Origin: Chitinophagaceae bacterium UBA3961
GTDB taxonomy: Bacteria; Bacteroidota; Bacteroidia; Chitinophagales; Chitinophagaceae
NCBI GenBank assembly: GCA_002385265.1
Contig: DGDD01000068.1
Location: 1 to 15,345, forward strand
Direction: 5' to 3'
Length of the DNA stretch: 15,345 nt
A program made the position numbers and the translations under genes. Of this stretch, positions 1-7,752 are shown one piece after another. The number at the start of each line of letters is the position of its first letter. The stretch's first letter is position 1. Below the pieces are notes generated by a model. It saw only the letters and a list, made by a program, of their open reading frames with translations. It had not been told where the DNA came from and did not search any database.

Positions 1-1047
1 AAATCTTATCAATTAAGCGTGTCGCCTTTTGGAGGTGCTGTCGACAGTCAAAAAATCATGCAATGTGCCATTACCAATCCCAATGGCATGTCAATTAAGG
101 TGTTGAATTATGGTGGAACCTTAAGAGAAGTAATGGTTCCTAATAAGGATGGTGAAATGGGAGATGTAGTATTGGGTTTCGAAAATATGGAAGGATACCT
201 ACAAAAAGGAGTACCGTATATAGGAAGTTTGGTTGGACGATATGCAAACAGAATTGCAAAAGGTAAATTTACTCTAGATGGAAAAGAATATACGCTGGCA
301 GGCAATAACAATGGAAACAGTTTGCATGGAGGGAACAAAGGCTATGATAAAGTAGTTTGGCAAATGCAACCACAGCCCGGCGATAGCAGTGTGGTATTAA
401 CCTATCATAGCAAAGATGGGGAAGAAGGATATCCCGGTAATATGGATATCTCCGTCACTTATACATTAACTGCAGACAATTCTATTCGTATTGAATACAA
501 AGCAACTACAGACAAAGCCTGCCCGGTAAACTTGACCAATCACGCCTATTTTAATCTTTCTGCAGGTTTAGATTCAACTGTTAAAGAACACGAGTTGATG
601 ATAAAAGCCGCCGGCTTTACTCCGGTGAATGATCAACTAATTCCAACCGGGAAAATAGAACCCGTTGCAGGAGGGCCTATGGATTTTAACACACCTAAAC
701 TCATAGGAAAAGACATTGATAAAGTGGCAGGCGGCTATGACCATAACTGGGTGTTATCGAGAAGCGGAACAGGTTTAGAATTGATTGCTTCGTTATATCA
801 TCCCAAGTCTGGACGTTTTATGGAAGTTTTCACCACAGAACCCGGTATTCAGTTTTATAGTGGTAATTTCTTGAATGGTACACTAGCAGGTGCTAAGTAT
901 GGACGCAGCTATATTCAACATTCAGGACTGTGCTTAGAAACTCAGCATTTTCCCGATAGTCCAAATCAACCTAGTTTCCCTTCAACAGTGTTGAAACCCG
1001 GTGAAACTTATTCTCAAACAACTGTCTACAAGTTTTCTGTAAAATAG
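1..1047 (+). CDS. galM: Aldose 1-epimerase (mutarotase), 5' end cut by window
   Basis: This enzyme interconverts the alpha and beta anomers of aldoses such as galactose, glucose or arabinose. The frame is open to the left edge (AAA TCT TAT CAA TTA AGC before the GTG at 19), so the true start lies upstream and the GTG at 19 is probably internal. The family signature residues are present: GRYANRI (arginine near nt 238), NSLHGG (His codon at 325), NHAYFNL (catalytic-acid His codon at 541), GGYDHN (Asp codon at 739) and ETQHFPDSPN (catalytic-base Glu codon at 937). The C-terminus is complete, ending in a typical PGETY segment and a TAG stop. Many Bacteroidota homologues carry an N-terminal signal or lipoprotein peptide; here that part is missing, so location is unknown. 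The next gene starts 12 nt downstream in the same frame, which suggests an operon. Its likely role is anomerising sugar released by the adjacent arabinofuranosidase, but the exact sugar is not shown by the sequence. Confidence 0.93.
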   Translation, partial: KSYQLSVSPFGGAVDSQKIMQCAITNPNGMSIKVLNYGGTLREVMVPNKDGEMGDVVLGFENMEGYLQKGVPYIGSLVGRYANRIAKGKFTLDGKEYTLAGNNNGNSLHGGNKGYDKVVWQMQPQPGDSSVVLTYHSKDGEEGYPGNMDISVTYTLTADNSIRIEYKATTDKACPVNLTNHAYFNLSAGLDSTVKEHELMIKAAGFTPVNDQLIPTGKIEPVAGGPMDFNTPKLIGKDIDKVAGGYDHNWVLSRSGTGLELIASLYHPKSGRFMEVFTTEPGIQFYSGNFLNGTLAGAKYGRSYIQHSGLCLETQHFPDSPNQPSFPSTVLKPGETYSQTTVYKFSVK

Positions 1048-1059
1048 AATTTAATTAAA

Positions 1060-3429
1060 GTGAATAAACTACATGCATTCGTTTTAGGAGCAGTAATCTT
1101 GGGAACTTGTTTAAACGCAAGCAACGGATTTTCGCAGTCATTCTTGAGTCAGAAGGAAAATTCACTTGTTAAGGTTAAAGACAAAGTGCCGTTGAAGTCC
1201 TATTCTTTTCCCTTGCAAGATGTAAAAATAACTCGCAGTCCGTTTACGAATGCGATGCAGAAGGATAGTGCCTATTTGATGTTGCTAAATCCGGATCGAC
1301 TTCTATACCGCTTTAATAAAAACGCAGGGTTACCACCCAAAGACTCTATCTATGGCGGATGGGAAAGCGATGGACTTTCAGGACACACCCTTGGACATTA
1401 TCTTTCAGCTCTATCAATGATGTATGTGTCAACCGGTCAAGTTGAATTCAAGAACCGCATCAATTACATCGTTTCTGAATTGGAGCGGTGCCAAAAGGCA
1501 AGGGGAACAGGCTATGTGGGTGCCATTCCCAAGGAAGACAGCATTTTCGCTCAAGTAGCCCGAGGGCAAATCAAGTCAAGCGGGTTTGATTTGAATGGAG
1601 GCTGGAGCCCCTGGTATACCGTACACAAGGTAATGGCGGGATTGTGCGATGCCTACTTATATGCAGACAATAAAAAAGCATTGGATGTAGTGGTGAAGAT
1701 GGCCGACTGGACTTACAATACCGTAAATCATTTAAGCGATTCTATTCGGTTAAAAATGTTGAATTGTGAATATGGCGGCATGAATGATGTATTGGCGAAT
1801 ATCTACTCCTTTACTGGTAACAAGAAATACCTCGATCTTTCTTATAAGTTTTACGATGAGTTTGTAATGGGGAAGCTGGCTAAAAAAATTGACCCTCTAC
1901 CCGGCAAACATAGCAATACTAATGTGCCCAAAGCAATTGGTAGTGCCCGACAGTTTGAACTTACAGGAAATGAATCGGACAAAACGATTGCCTCATTCTT
2001 CTGGTCTACCATGGTAAACCATCACAGCTATGTAATTGGTGGAAACAGTAACTATGAGTATTGCGGACAAGCAGATTCTTTAAGTGACCGCTTAAGTGAC
2101 AATACCTGCGAAACTTGCAATACCTATAATATGTTGAAGCTTACGCGTCATTTGTTTGGATGGCAGCCCGATTCAAAGTTGATGGACTATTATGAGCGTG
2201 CATTGTACAATCATATTCTTGCGTCTCAAAATCCTGAGACAGGAATGATGTGTTACTTTGTGCCTTTGCGAATGGGAACACAAAAACAATTCAGTGACTC
2301 CTTCAATACTTTTACTTGTTGTGTAGGAAGTGGAATTGAAAATCATAGCAAGTATGGCGAAAGCATCTATGGTGATGGCAATGACGGCAGTTTATTTATC
2401 AACCTATTCATCCCCTCTGTTTTAAACTGGAAGGCGAAACAAGCAAAAGTTCAATTGGCAACTACATTTCCTAACAGCGAATCAATGCTAATTACAATAA
2501 CTCAACTCAAGCCGAAACGCCTGCAAATTAGAATTCGTAAGCCTTTTTGGTTGAAAGGAGATGCTGTTATCACCATAAACCAAAAGCCGGTAAAAGCAAT
2601 TGTTGATGAGTTTGGTTATTGGCTCATTGATAGAACTTTTGGAAGCAACGACCGCATTCAAGTTACAACTCCAATGGGCGTATATACAGAGGCGATGCCC
2701 GACAATCCAAATAGAGTAGCCTTCAAATACGGACCAATTGTTTTGGCAGGCGTACTGGGTAAGGAGCAACCGGATCCGGTTTATGGTATTCCGGTACTGT
2801 TGACCAATAATAGAAATGCAGCTGAATGGTTAACCAGCGACAGTAAAAACTTGGTATTTCAAATGAAAGGTGTGGGTCAACCGAAAGACGTTACCTTGAT
2901 TCCTTTTTACAAAACATACGATCAATACTACAGTGTTTATTGGGATTTCTTTACCAAGGATGCATGGACCCAACTACAGGCTACTTATGAAGCAGAAAAG
3001 AAACGCCAAGCGCATGTAGAATCAATTACCATCGATAATTTCAGAATAGGGGAAATGCAACCTGAAAGAGATCATCAGCTAAAGGCGAGTGAGCGCTCTT
3101 ATGTTGATGCAGCTCTTGGTAGAACCGGACGAGAAGCTAGGGCTCAGAACTATTTTGAGTTTGTAATGAAAGTAAATCCCGGTGAAAAAAATAGTCTGCT
3201 TTGCACCTATATTGGAGATGATAAAGACAGAAATTTTGATATCAAAGTGAATGGAAAACTTTTGACCACAGTAAACTGGAAAGGCGGTCAAACGGGTAAG
3301 TTTTATGATTTTGTTTATCCAATACCTTCAGATGTCTTAGGCACGGGTACTACAATCACCGTGCGCGTTGAAGCAAATTATGGTAAAACAGCAGGTCGTA
3401 TTTTTGGTGTTCGAACTATCAAAGAATAA
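1060..3429 (+). CDS. Secreted GH127-type beta-L-arabinofuranosidase
   Basis: This is a 789-aa glycoside hydrolase of the DUF1680/GH127 group (GH146 is the close relative), predicted to release L-arabinose from beta-L-arabinofuranosides. A GTG start at 1060 is chosen because a signal peptide follows at once (hydrophobic residues 6-20, probable cleavage near FSQ at 24-26). The alpha-barrel catalytic domain covers about 50-450. It holds the zinc-site pattern of the characterised enzyme HypBA1: ETC (Glu351, Cys353) and TCC (Cys420, Cys421), where the first Cys of the pair is the nucleophile. Glu333 in NYEYCG is the probable acid/base; this assignment rests on motif alignment by eye. Beta-sandwich regions follow, including FYKTYDQYYSVYW (about 625-640) and a C-terminal module ending near 787. 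The gene lies 12 nt after galM and 12 nt before the FAD dehydrogenase, so co-transcription is likely. Its substrate could be arabinosylated hydroxyproline-rich protein or arabinan side chains. The family is secure; the exact specificity is not. Confidence 0.9.
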   Translation: MNKLHAFVLGAVILGTCLNASNGFSQSFLSQKENSLVKVKDKVPLKSYSFPLQDVKITRSPFTNAMQKDSAYLMLLNPDRLLYRFNKNAGLPPKDSIYGGWESDGLSGHTLGHYLSALSMMYVSTGQVEFKNRINYIVSELERCQKARGTGYVGAIPKEDSIFAQVARGQIKSSGFDLNGGWSPWYTVHKVMAGLCDAYLYADNKKALDVVVKMADWTYNTVNHLSDSIRLKMLNCEYGGMNDVLANIYSFTGNKKYLDLSYKFYDEFVMGKLAKKIDPLPGKHSNTNVPKAIGSARQFELTGNESDKTIASFFWSTMVNHHSYVIGGNSNYEYCGQADSLSDRLSDNTCETCNTYNMLKLTRHLFGWQPDSKLMDYYERALYNHILASQNPETGMMCYFVPLRMGTQKQFSDSFNTFTCCVGSGIENHSKYGESIYGDGNDGSLFINLFIPSVLNWKAKQAKVQLATTFPNSESMLITITQLKPKRLQIRIRKPFWLKGDAVITINQKPVKAIVDEFGYWLIDRTFGSNDRIQVTTPMGVYTEAMPDNPNRVAFKYGPIVLAGVLGKEQPDPVYGIPVLLTNNRNAAEWLTSDSKNLVFQMKGVGQPKDVTLIPFYKTYDQYYSVYWDFFTKDAWTQLQATYEAEKKRQAHVESITIDNFRIGEMQPERDHQLKASERSYVDAALGRTGREARAQNYFEFVMKVNPGEKNSLLCTYIGDDKDRNFDIKVNGKLLTTVNWKGGQTGKFYDFVYPIPSDVLGTGTTITVRVEANYGKTAGRIFGVRTIKE

Positions 3430-3441
3430 AATAAAGTTAGT

Positions 3442-4692
3442 ATGAGTAAAGCGTTGATTATTGGCGGTGGTGTAATTGGCTTAAGTTCCGCATATTATTT
3501 ACGAAAGTCGGGTTGGGATGTTACTGTGGTTGACCAAAGTGACTTTCTGAACAACTGTTCTTATGGAAACGCAGGATATGTATGCCCAAGTCACTATATA
3601 CCGTTGGCTTCACCGGGTATCGTACAACAAGGACTACGTTGGATGTTAAATCCCAAAAGCCCTTTCTATGTGCAACCTAGATTAAGTTGGAGCTTGATTG
3701 ATTGGGGCCTGAAATTCGTGAAAAGCGCTACTCAAAAAAATGTGGATGATGCGGCAATACCTTTAAGAGATGCAGCCATTATCTCACAGAAATGCTATGA
3801 AGACCTTACTAAGGAACCTGGTTTTGATTTTTCTTATGAACATAAAGGTCTCTTTGAGTATTTTCTTACAAAGGAAAAGGCTGCTCACGGCCCTGAACTT
3901 GTGCAACGTTCGGTTGATTTAGGTTTGGATACAGTCTATTTGTCGGCAGAAGAAGTACAAGCCATGGAGCCTCAAACCAAGTTGAATATACAAGGCGCTG
4001 TACTTTTTAAATGCGACGCACATTTGTATCCAAATAAGCTGATGAAAAGCTACATCAACTGGTTGCAGCAAAATGGAGTGAGTTTGTGCCCCAATGAGGC
4101 CGTAACTAAGTTTGAAAAGCATGGGGAAAAGATAACCAGGGTTACTACAACGAAAGCTAGTTACCAGCCGGATATGGTTGTGGTGGCAACGGGCTCTTGG
4201 AGTCGCGAAACAGCAGCGCTTATGGACCTGAAACTTCCGCTTGTACCAGGCAGAGGTTATTCGTTGACTTTAGAAAACTCACCCTATAAGCTAAACTATC
4301 CTGCTATCTTAGTAGAAGGGAGAGTAGCGATTACGCCGATGGACGGCAACAAAATCCGTTTTGGGGGCACTATGGAAATCACAACTACTTCGCGTCCTCC
4401 ACAAATGAGCAGGGTAGAAGGGATACTCGATGCCGTAAAGAAGTTTATTCCTGAGTTCGATATACCCAAACCTTCTATGGATCAGGTATGGTATGGATAC
4501 CGACCTTGTTCACCCGACGGCCTTCCTTTTATAGGAAAACTCGATAAATTAAACAATTGCATCGTGGCTACCGGACACGCCATGATTGGCTTAAGCCTTG
4601 GCGCCGGCACCGGTAAATTTGTTGCCGATTTGGCCAACGAAACTGCCACCGATATGGATTTAACACCTTTTAAGGTAGAACGGTTTGGATAG
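3442..4692 (+). CDS. FAD-dependent D-amino-acid dehydrogenase, DadA type
   Basis: This 416-aa flavoprotein of the glycine/D-amino-acid oxidase (DAO) superfamily oxidises the amine of a D-amino acid, or a cyclic D-imino acid, to an imine with FAD. The N-terminal Rossmann motif GGGVIG (8-13) follows a beta strand, and Asp31 ends the second strand at the ribose-binding position. NAGYVCPS (43-50) and PLASPGI (54-60) are DadA-like signatures, and the length matches that group. The C-terminal FAD-contact region holds PDGLPFIG (about 358-365) and GHAMIGLSLGAGTGK (about 378-392). There is no signal peptide; such enzymes are cytoplasmic or membrane-associated and often pass electrons to the respiratory chain. 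The ATG sits 12 nt after the GH127 stop in the same frame. Close relatives include D-alanine dehydrogenase and cis-4-hydroxy-D-proline dehydrogenase. The arabinofuranosidase neighbour makes the hydroxyproline option attractive, but no racemase or epimerase is visible in the window, so the substrate is open. The symbol dadA is withheld for that reason. Confidence 0.85.
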   Translation: MSKALIIGGGVIGLSSAYYLRKSGWDVTVVDQSDFLNNCSYGNAGYVCPSHYIPLASPGIVQQGLRWMLNPKSPFYVQPRLSWSLIDWGLKFVKSATQKNVDDAAIPLRDAAIISQKCYEDLTKEPGFDFSYEHKGLFEYFLTKEKAAHGPELVQRSVDLGLDTVYLSAEEVQAMEPQTKLNIQGAVLFKCDAHLYPNKLMKSYINWLQQNGVSLCPNEAVTKFEKHGEKITRVTTTKASYQPDMVVVATGSWSRETAALMDLKLPLVPGRGYSLTLENSPYKLNYPAILVEGRVAITPMDGNKIRFGGTMEITTTSRPPQMSRVEGILDAVKKFIPEFDIPKPSMDQVWYGYRPCSPDGLPFIGKLDKLNNCIVATGHAMIGLSLGAGTGKFVADLANETATDMDLTPFKVERFG

Positions 4693-4732
4693 CAGCTTTT
4701 TTTGAGTGAAATTAGCAGACAAATAAGCCAGT

Positions 4733-5557
4733 ATGAAGTGTCGATTTACGCTATTAGGTCTGCTAGTTTCTTTTACTACCCTCGCACAACAACACAGCCT
4801 TGTAAAAATTTGGTCTACCGATTCGGTATTCAAAGTACCGGAATCTGTTTGCATAGATGAAAAACGCAAAGTTCTCTACGTTTCAAATATCGACGGTCAG
4901 CCATGGGAAAAAGATGGAAAAGGTTCAATTGGGAAATTGGGTCTTGATGGAAAGCCAATTGCCGTTGAATGGGTGAAAGGCCTCAGCGCACCCAAGGGAA
5001 TGGCCATCTATAAAAATCTAATGTACGTTGCCGATATTACAGAAGTATCGGTTATCGATCTTGACAAAGGTGAGATCAAAAAGCGAATTGCAATACCCAA
5101 TGCTGAAGCGCTGAATGATGTTACAGTAGACGATCGCGGAAACGTGTACGTTTCGGATTCAAAAGGAAAACGAGTATATGTATTAAAAGGCGACTATGCA
5201 ACTCCACATGTAGAAGAACTCAAAGGACCGAACGGTGTAAAATGGTTTAAAGATAATTTATACTTACTAGATAATTCCAGCTTTTATCGAGTTGAGTATG
5301 ATCGCAAACTAACGAAACTAGCAGATGGAATGGAGGGAGGTGTAGATGGAATTGAACCCATTAGTGAAAAGGAATTTTTGGTTTCGTGTTGGGCCGGGGT
5401 TATCTATTATATCTATCCTGATGGCACCAAGGAAAAATTGCTTGATACTCGAAATGCAAAATTTAATACGGCCGACATTACTTTTGATCCAATCAGCAGA
5501 ATCATCTACGTTCCCACTTTTTGGAAAAACACCGTAGTTGCCTACGAATTGAAATAA
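4733..5557 (+). CDS. Secreted SMP-30/NHL-like beta-propeller protein
   Basis: This 274-aa protein has a clear signal peptide (hydrophobic core about 6-17, probable cleavage after LAQ at 17-19), so it is expected in the periplasm or outside. The mature part repeats short beta-propeller blades of the type VDDRGNVYVSDS (131-142) and FDPISRIIYVPTF (251-263). It resembles the SMP-30/gluconolactonase fold. Acidic and Asn residues sit where that family binds its metal: Glu37 in VPES, Asn128 in LNDV, Asn167 in GPNGV and Asp205 in VDGIE. This correspondence was judged by eye. If catalytic, it would be a sugar lactonase; it could equally be a non-enzymatic binding propeller, and many Bacteroidota homologues are simply listed as hypothetical. 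It follows the dehydrogenase by 40 nt. A run of seven T at 4697-4703 has no stem before it, so it is not called as a terminator. bshC starts 35 nt downstream. The fold is fairly sure; the activity is unknown. Confidence 0.7.
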   Translation: MKCRFTLLGLLVSFTTLAQQHSLVKIWSTDSVFKVPESVCIDEKRKVLYVSNIDGQPWEKDGKGSIGKLGLDGKPIAVEWVKGLSAPKGMAIYKNLMYVADITEVSVIDLDKGEIKKRIAIPNAEALNDVTVDDRGNVYVSDSKGKRVYVLKGDYATPHVEELKGPNGVKWFKDNLYLLDNSSFYRVEYDRKLTKLADGMEGGVDGIEPISEKEFLVSCWAGVIYYIYPDGTKEKLLDTRNAKFNTADITFDPISRIIYVPTFWKNTVVAYELK

Positions 5558-5592
5558 GAATTAGATATTTGAAGACGCTTGAACGCTACATT

Positions 5593-7191
5593 ATGAAAGG
5601 AAAGGCTACGCTGCTTCGTTATCAAGAAACAGGTTATTTTTCAAAACTCATTACCGACTATTTATCCGAAATGGATTCGGTAAAACCCTTTTATCGGTAC
5701 GCTGTAAATTGGAGCGGAATAGAGCAGGCTATGGCCGCCCGAGATCAAGCAATTTCTTATCGTTCTTTGTTGCACGATCACCTTATTACTCAATATAAAG
5801 ACATCAGCGTTGGCAAAAAAACAGCCAGCAATATTGAGTTAATACAAGAAGAGAATACCTATACCGTTTGTACGGCTCATCAGCCTACATTATTTACCGG
5901 AACCTTGTATTTTGTATACAAGATTCTTCATACTGTGAAGTTGTGTGCTGCTTTGAAAGAAAAGCATCCAAGTAAAAACTTTGTCCCTATATTTTGGATG
6001 GGAAGCGAAGATGCAGATCTGGATGAATTAGGCAAGATCTATCTTGGTGAAGAGAAGTTGATTTGGGAAACCAAGCAAATCGGAGCTGTGGGTAGGATGA
6101 ATCCAAAAGGTCTTCAACCCTTAATTGAAAGAATAGCCGGAGAGTTAGGTGTTCAACCGTTTGGGAATGAATTGTCAAACTTGCTTCGTAGCTGTTATTT
6201 GAATGCTACTGATATACAAACGGGAACCTTTCACTTCATTCATCAACTGTTTGATCGCTTTGGATTGGTGGTGCTGATTCCGGATAGCGGGAAACTCAAA
6301 ACGATCATGAAAGAAGTTTTCTGGGAAGATCTAACTACGAATAGACCTTCTTCCATCGTAGAGCAAACAATAACATCGTTACAAGAGCATTATAAAGTTC
6401 AGGCCAATCCAAGAAAGATAAATTTATTCTACCTCGACCAACAGATTCGCGAGCGATTTGAAAAACAAGGTGATCGATTTGTAGTAGTAAACACAAATCT
6501 TAGTTTTTCAGAGTCCGAGCTAAGAAATTTACTTGAAGAACAACCTGAGAAATTCAGTCCAAATGTAATTTTACGGGGCTTGTTTCAAGAAACATTATTG
6601 CCAAATATTGCCTTTATAGGCGGTGGCGGAGAAACTGCTTATTGGCTTGAATTAAAGGATTTATTCCAGTCTTATTGTGTTCCATTCCCTGTACTTGTTC
6701 TAAGGAATTCAATGATGCTTGTAAATCCAAAACAAGCTGCCTTATTGAACAAGTTAAACTTGGATGTTCCAACGATTTTCAGAGAGGTACGTGCGATCAT
6801 TGAAAGTGAAATCATCTCCCAGTCAGGCGCACGCATTGATATTTCTACACAGGAAAAATCAATAATGGATGCATATGAGTCTCTACAAAAGCAAGTAGCC
6901 CTCGTTGATCAAACATTGGTTGCTCACATTGCTTCTTTAAAAGAAAAATCTTTGAAGCCAATACAAGCTTTAAAAGGTAAAATGATGAGGGCAGAACGGA
7001 GAAAGCAGGAGGACCGCATTCGTCAACTAGAGACCCTTAAGAATTCATTGTTTCCAAAGAATGGTCTCCAAGAGCGCATCGAATCGATCTTACCTTATTA
7101 CGCAAGTTATGGAACCTCCATTCTAGACTTAATTTATGAAAATAGTCAAGAATTAGAGGCATTCTTTACTACAGTAGAGATTTCTGAGTAA
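5593..7191 (+). CDS. bshC: Bacillithiol biosynthesis cysteine-adding enzyme BshC
   Basis: BshC performs the last step of bacillithiol synthesis, adding cysteine to glucosaminyl-malate to form this low-molecular-weight thiol. The ATG at 5593 gives a 532-aa protein, close to the roughly 540 aa usual for the family. An in-frame TTG at 5521 would overlap the previous gene and adds a non-conserved stretch, so it is rejected. Family signatures are AHQPTLFTGTLYFVYK (95-110), VPIFWMGSEDADLDE (131-145) and a glycine-rich GGGGETAYWLEL segment in the Rossmann-like core. A charged helical coiled-coil region rich in Lys, Glu and Arg lies at roughly 420-480, as expected. The protein is cytoplasmic. It is the last gene of the + strand block, 35 nt after the propeller gene. 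bshA and bshB, needed for the earlier steps, are not in the window. Its stop lies 2 nt from the stop of convergent purE with no hairpin terminator between, so the two transcripts probably overlap at their 3' ends. Confidence 0.92.
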   Translation: MKGKATLLRYQETGYFSKLITDYLSEMDSVKPFYRYAVNWSGIEQAMAARDQAISYRSLLHDHLITQYKDISVGKKTASNIELIQEENTYTVCTAHQPTLFTGTLYFVYKILHTVKLCAALKEKHPSKNFVPIFWMGSEDADLDELGKIYLGEEKLIWETKQIGAVGRMNPKGLQPLIERIAGELGVQPFGNELSNLLRSCYLNATDIQTGTFHFIHQLFDRFGLVVLIPDSGKLKTIMKEVFWEDLTTNRPSSIVEQTITSLQEHYKVQANPRKINLFYLDQQIRERFEKQGDRFVVVNTNLSFSESELRNLLEEQPEKFSPNVILRGLFQETLLPNIAFIGGGGETAYWLELKDLFQSYCVPFPVLVLRNSMMLVNPKQAALLNKLNLDVPTIFREVRAIIESEIISQSGARIDISTQEKSIMDAYESLQKQVALVDQTLVAHIASLKEKSLKPIQALKGKMMRAERRKQEDRIRQLETLKNSLFPKNGLQERIESILPYYASYGTSILDLIYENSQELEAFFTTVEISE

Positions 7192-7193
7192 TA

Positions 7194-7709
7194 CTATTTG
7201 TCGAAATTATTATTCCACCCGGAGAGCTTAAGATGAGCCACTTTAGATTCTACTGCTGAAGCAAGCTCAGCTTTGTAGTTGGCTATTTTTACCCCAACTG
7301 CATCATCAAATGCGCCAATCATGCTTGCAGCAAGAATGCCAGCATTCTTTGAAGCATTCAGTGCTACAGTTGCCACCGGAATGCCATTAGGCATTTGGAG
7401 GATGGACAATATTGAATCCCACCCGTCAATTGAATTTGAAGATTTTACCGGTACTCCTATAACCGGTAATGATGTTAGGGAAGCCACCATCCCCGGTAAA
7501 TGAGCTGCTCCGCCGGCACCGGCTATGATCACTTTCAAGCCTCTTTCCTTTGCCGTTTGAGCATACTGAACCATGCGAATTGGAGTACGGTGCGCTGATA
7601 CAACTGTTAATTCGAACTCCACTCCAAACTGAGTTAAAATATCAGCAGCGTCTTTCATTACCGGTAAGTCGCTATCGCTTCCCATAATAATACCTACTTG
7701 TACAGCCAT
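7194..7709 (-). CDS. purE: N5-carboxyaminoimidazole ribonucleotide mutase PurE
   Basis: PurE (class I) moves the carboxyl group of N5-CAIR to give CAIR in de novo purine synthesis, directly after the PurK reaction. The 171-aa protein is of normal length and has the substrate-binding motif GSDSD (10-14), SAHRTP (38-43, with His40 matching the catalytic His of E. coli PurE), and [11 protein letters not shown] (64-74). The presence of purK in the same window supports the N5-CAIR mutase class rather than the PurK-independent class II. The start is the ATG at 7709; no sensible alternative lies upstream. It is 43 nt downstream of the TolC-type gene on the same strand, so it may be the last gene of a purK-efflux-purE transcript, but a good -7 element in that gap suggests a promoter of its own. 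At its 3' end it converges on bshC with 2 nt between stops. The protein is cytoplasmic and usually octameric. Confidence 0.97.
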   Translation of the reverse strand: MAVQVGIIMGSDSDLPVMKDAADILTQFGVEFELTVVSAHRTPIRMVQYAQTAKERGLKVIIAGAGGAAHLPGMVASLTSLPVIGVPVKSSNSIDGWDSILSILQMPNGIPVATVALNASKNAGILAASMIGAFDDAVGVKIANYKAELASAVESKVAHLKLSGWNNNFDK

Positions 7710-7742
7710 GGTTCTAAATTGAAGTCATTAAGAGATATGCTG

Positions 7743-7750
7743 CAAACATA
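7743..7750 (-). promoter_or_regulatory. Candidate purE promoter, -7 element TATGTTTG
   Basis: On the - strand this octamer matches the Bacteroidota -7 consensus TAnnTTTG exactly. It lies in the 43-nt gap between the TolC-type stop and purE, and would give a leader of about 30 nt. No clear TTG-type -33 element is visible at the expected spacing, which would fall inside the end of the TolC-type gene. A chance match is possible in AT-rich DNA. If real, purE could be transcribed independently of the efflux genes. Confidence 0.4.
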
Positions 7751-7752
7751 AT

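Noticed and set aside
19..21. GTG at 19 as the true start of galM
   Set aside because: The frame stays open to the window edge and the GTG leads straight into family sequence, so the gene is better read as truncated on the left.
4697..4703. Run of seven T after the dehydrogenase stop as an intrinsic terminator
   Set aside because: No GC-rich stem precedes it; only a 3-bp AGC/GCT pair is present.
5521..5592. TTG-initiated N-terminal extension of BshC
   Set aside because: It overlaps the end of the propeller gene, adds 24 residues unlike the family, and the ATG at 5593 gives the expected length.
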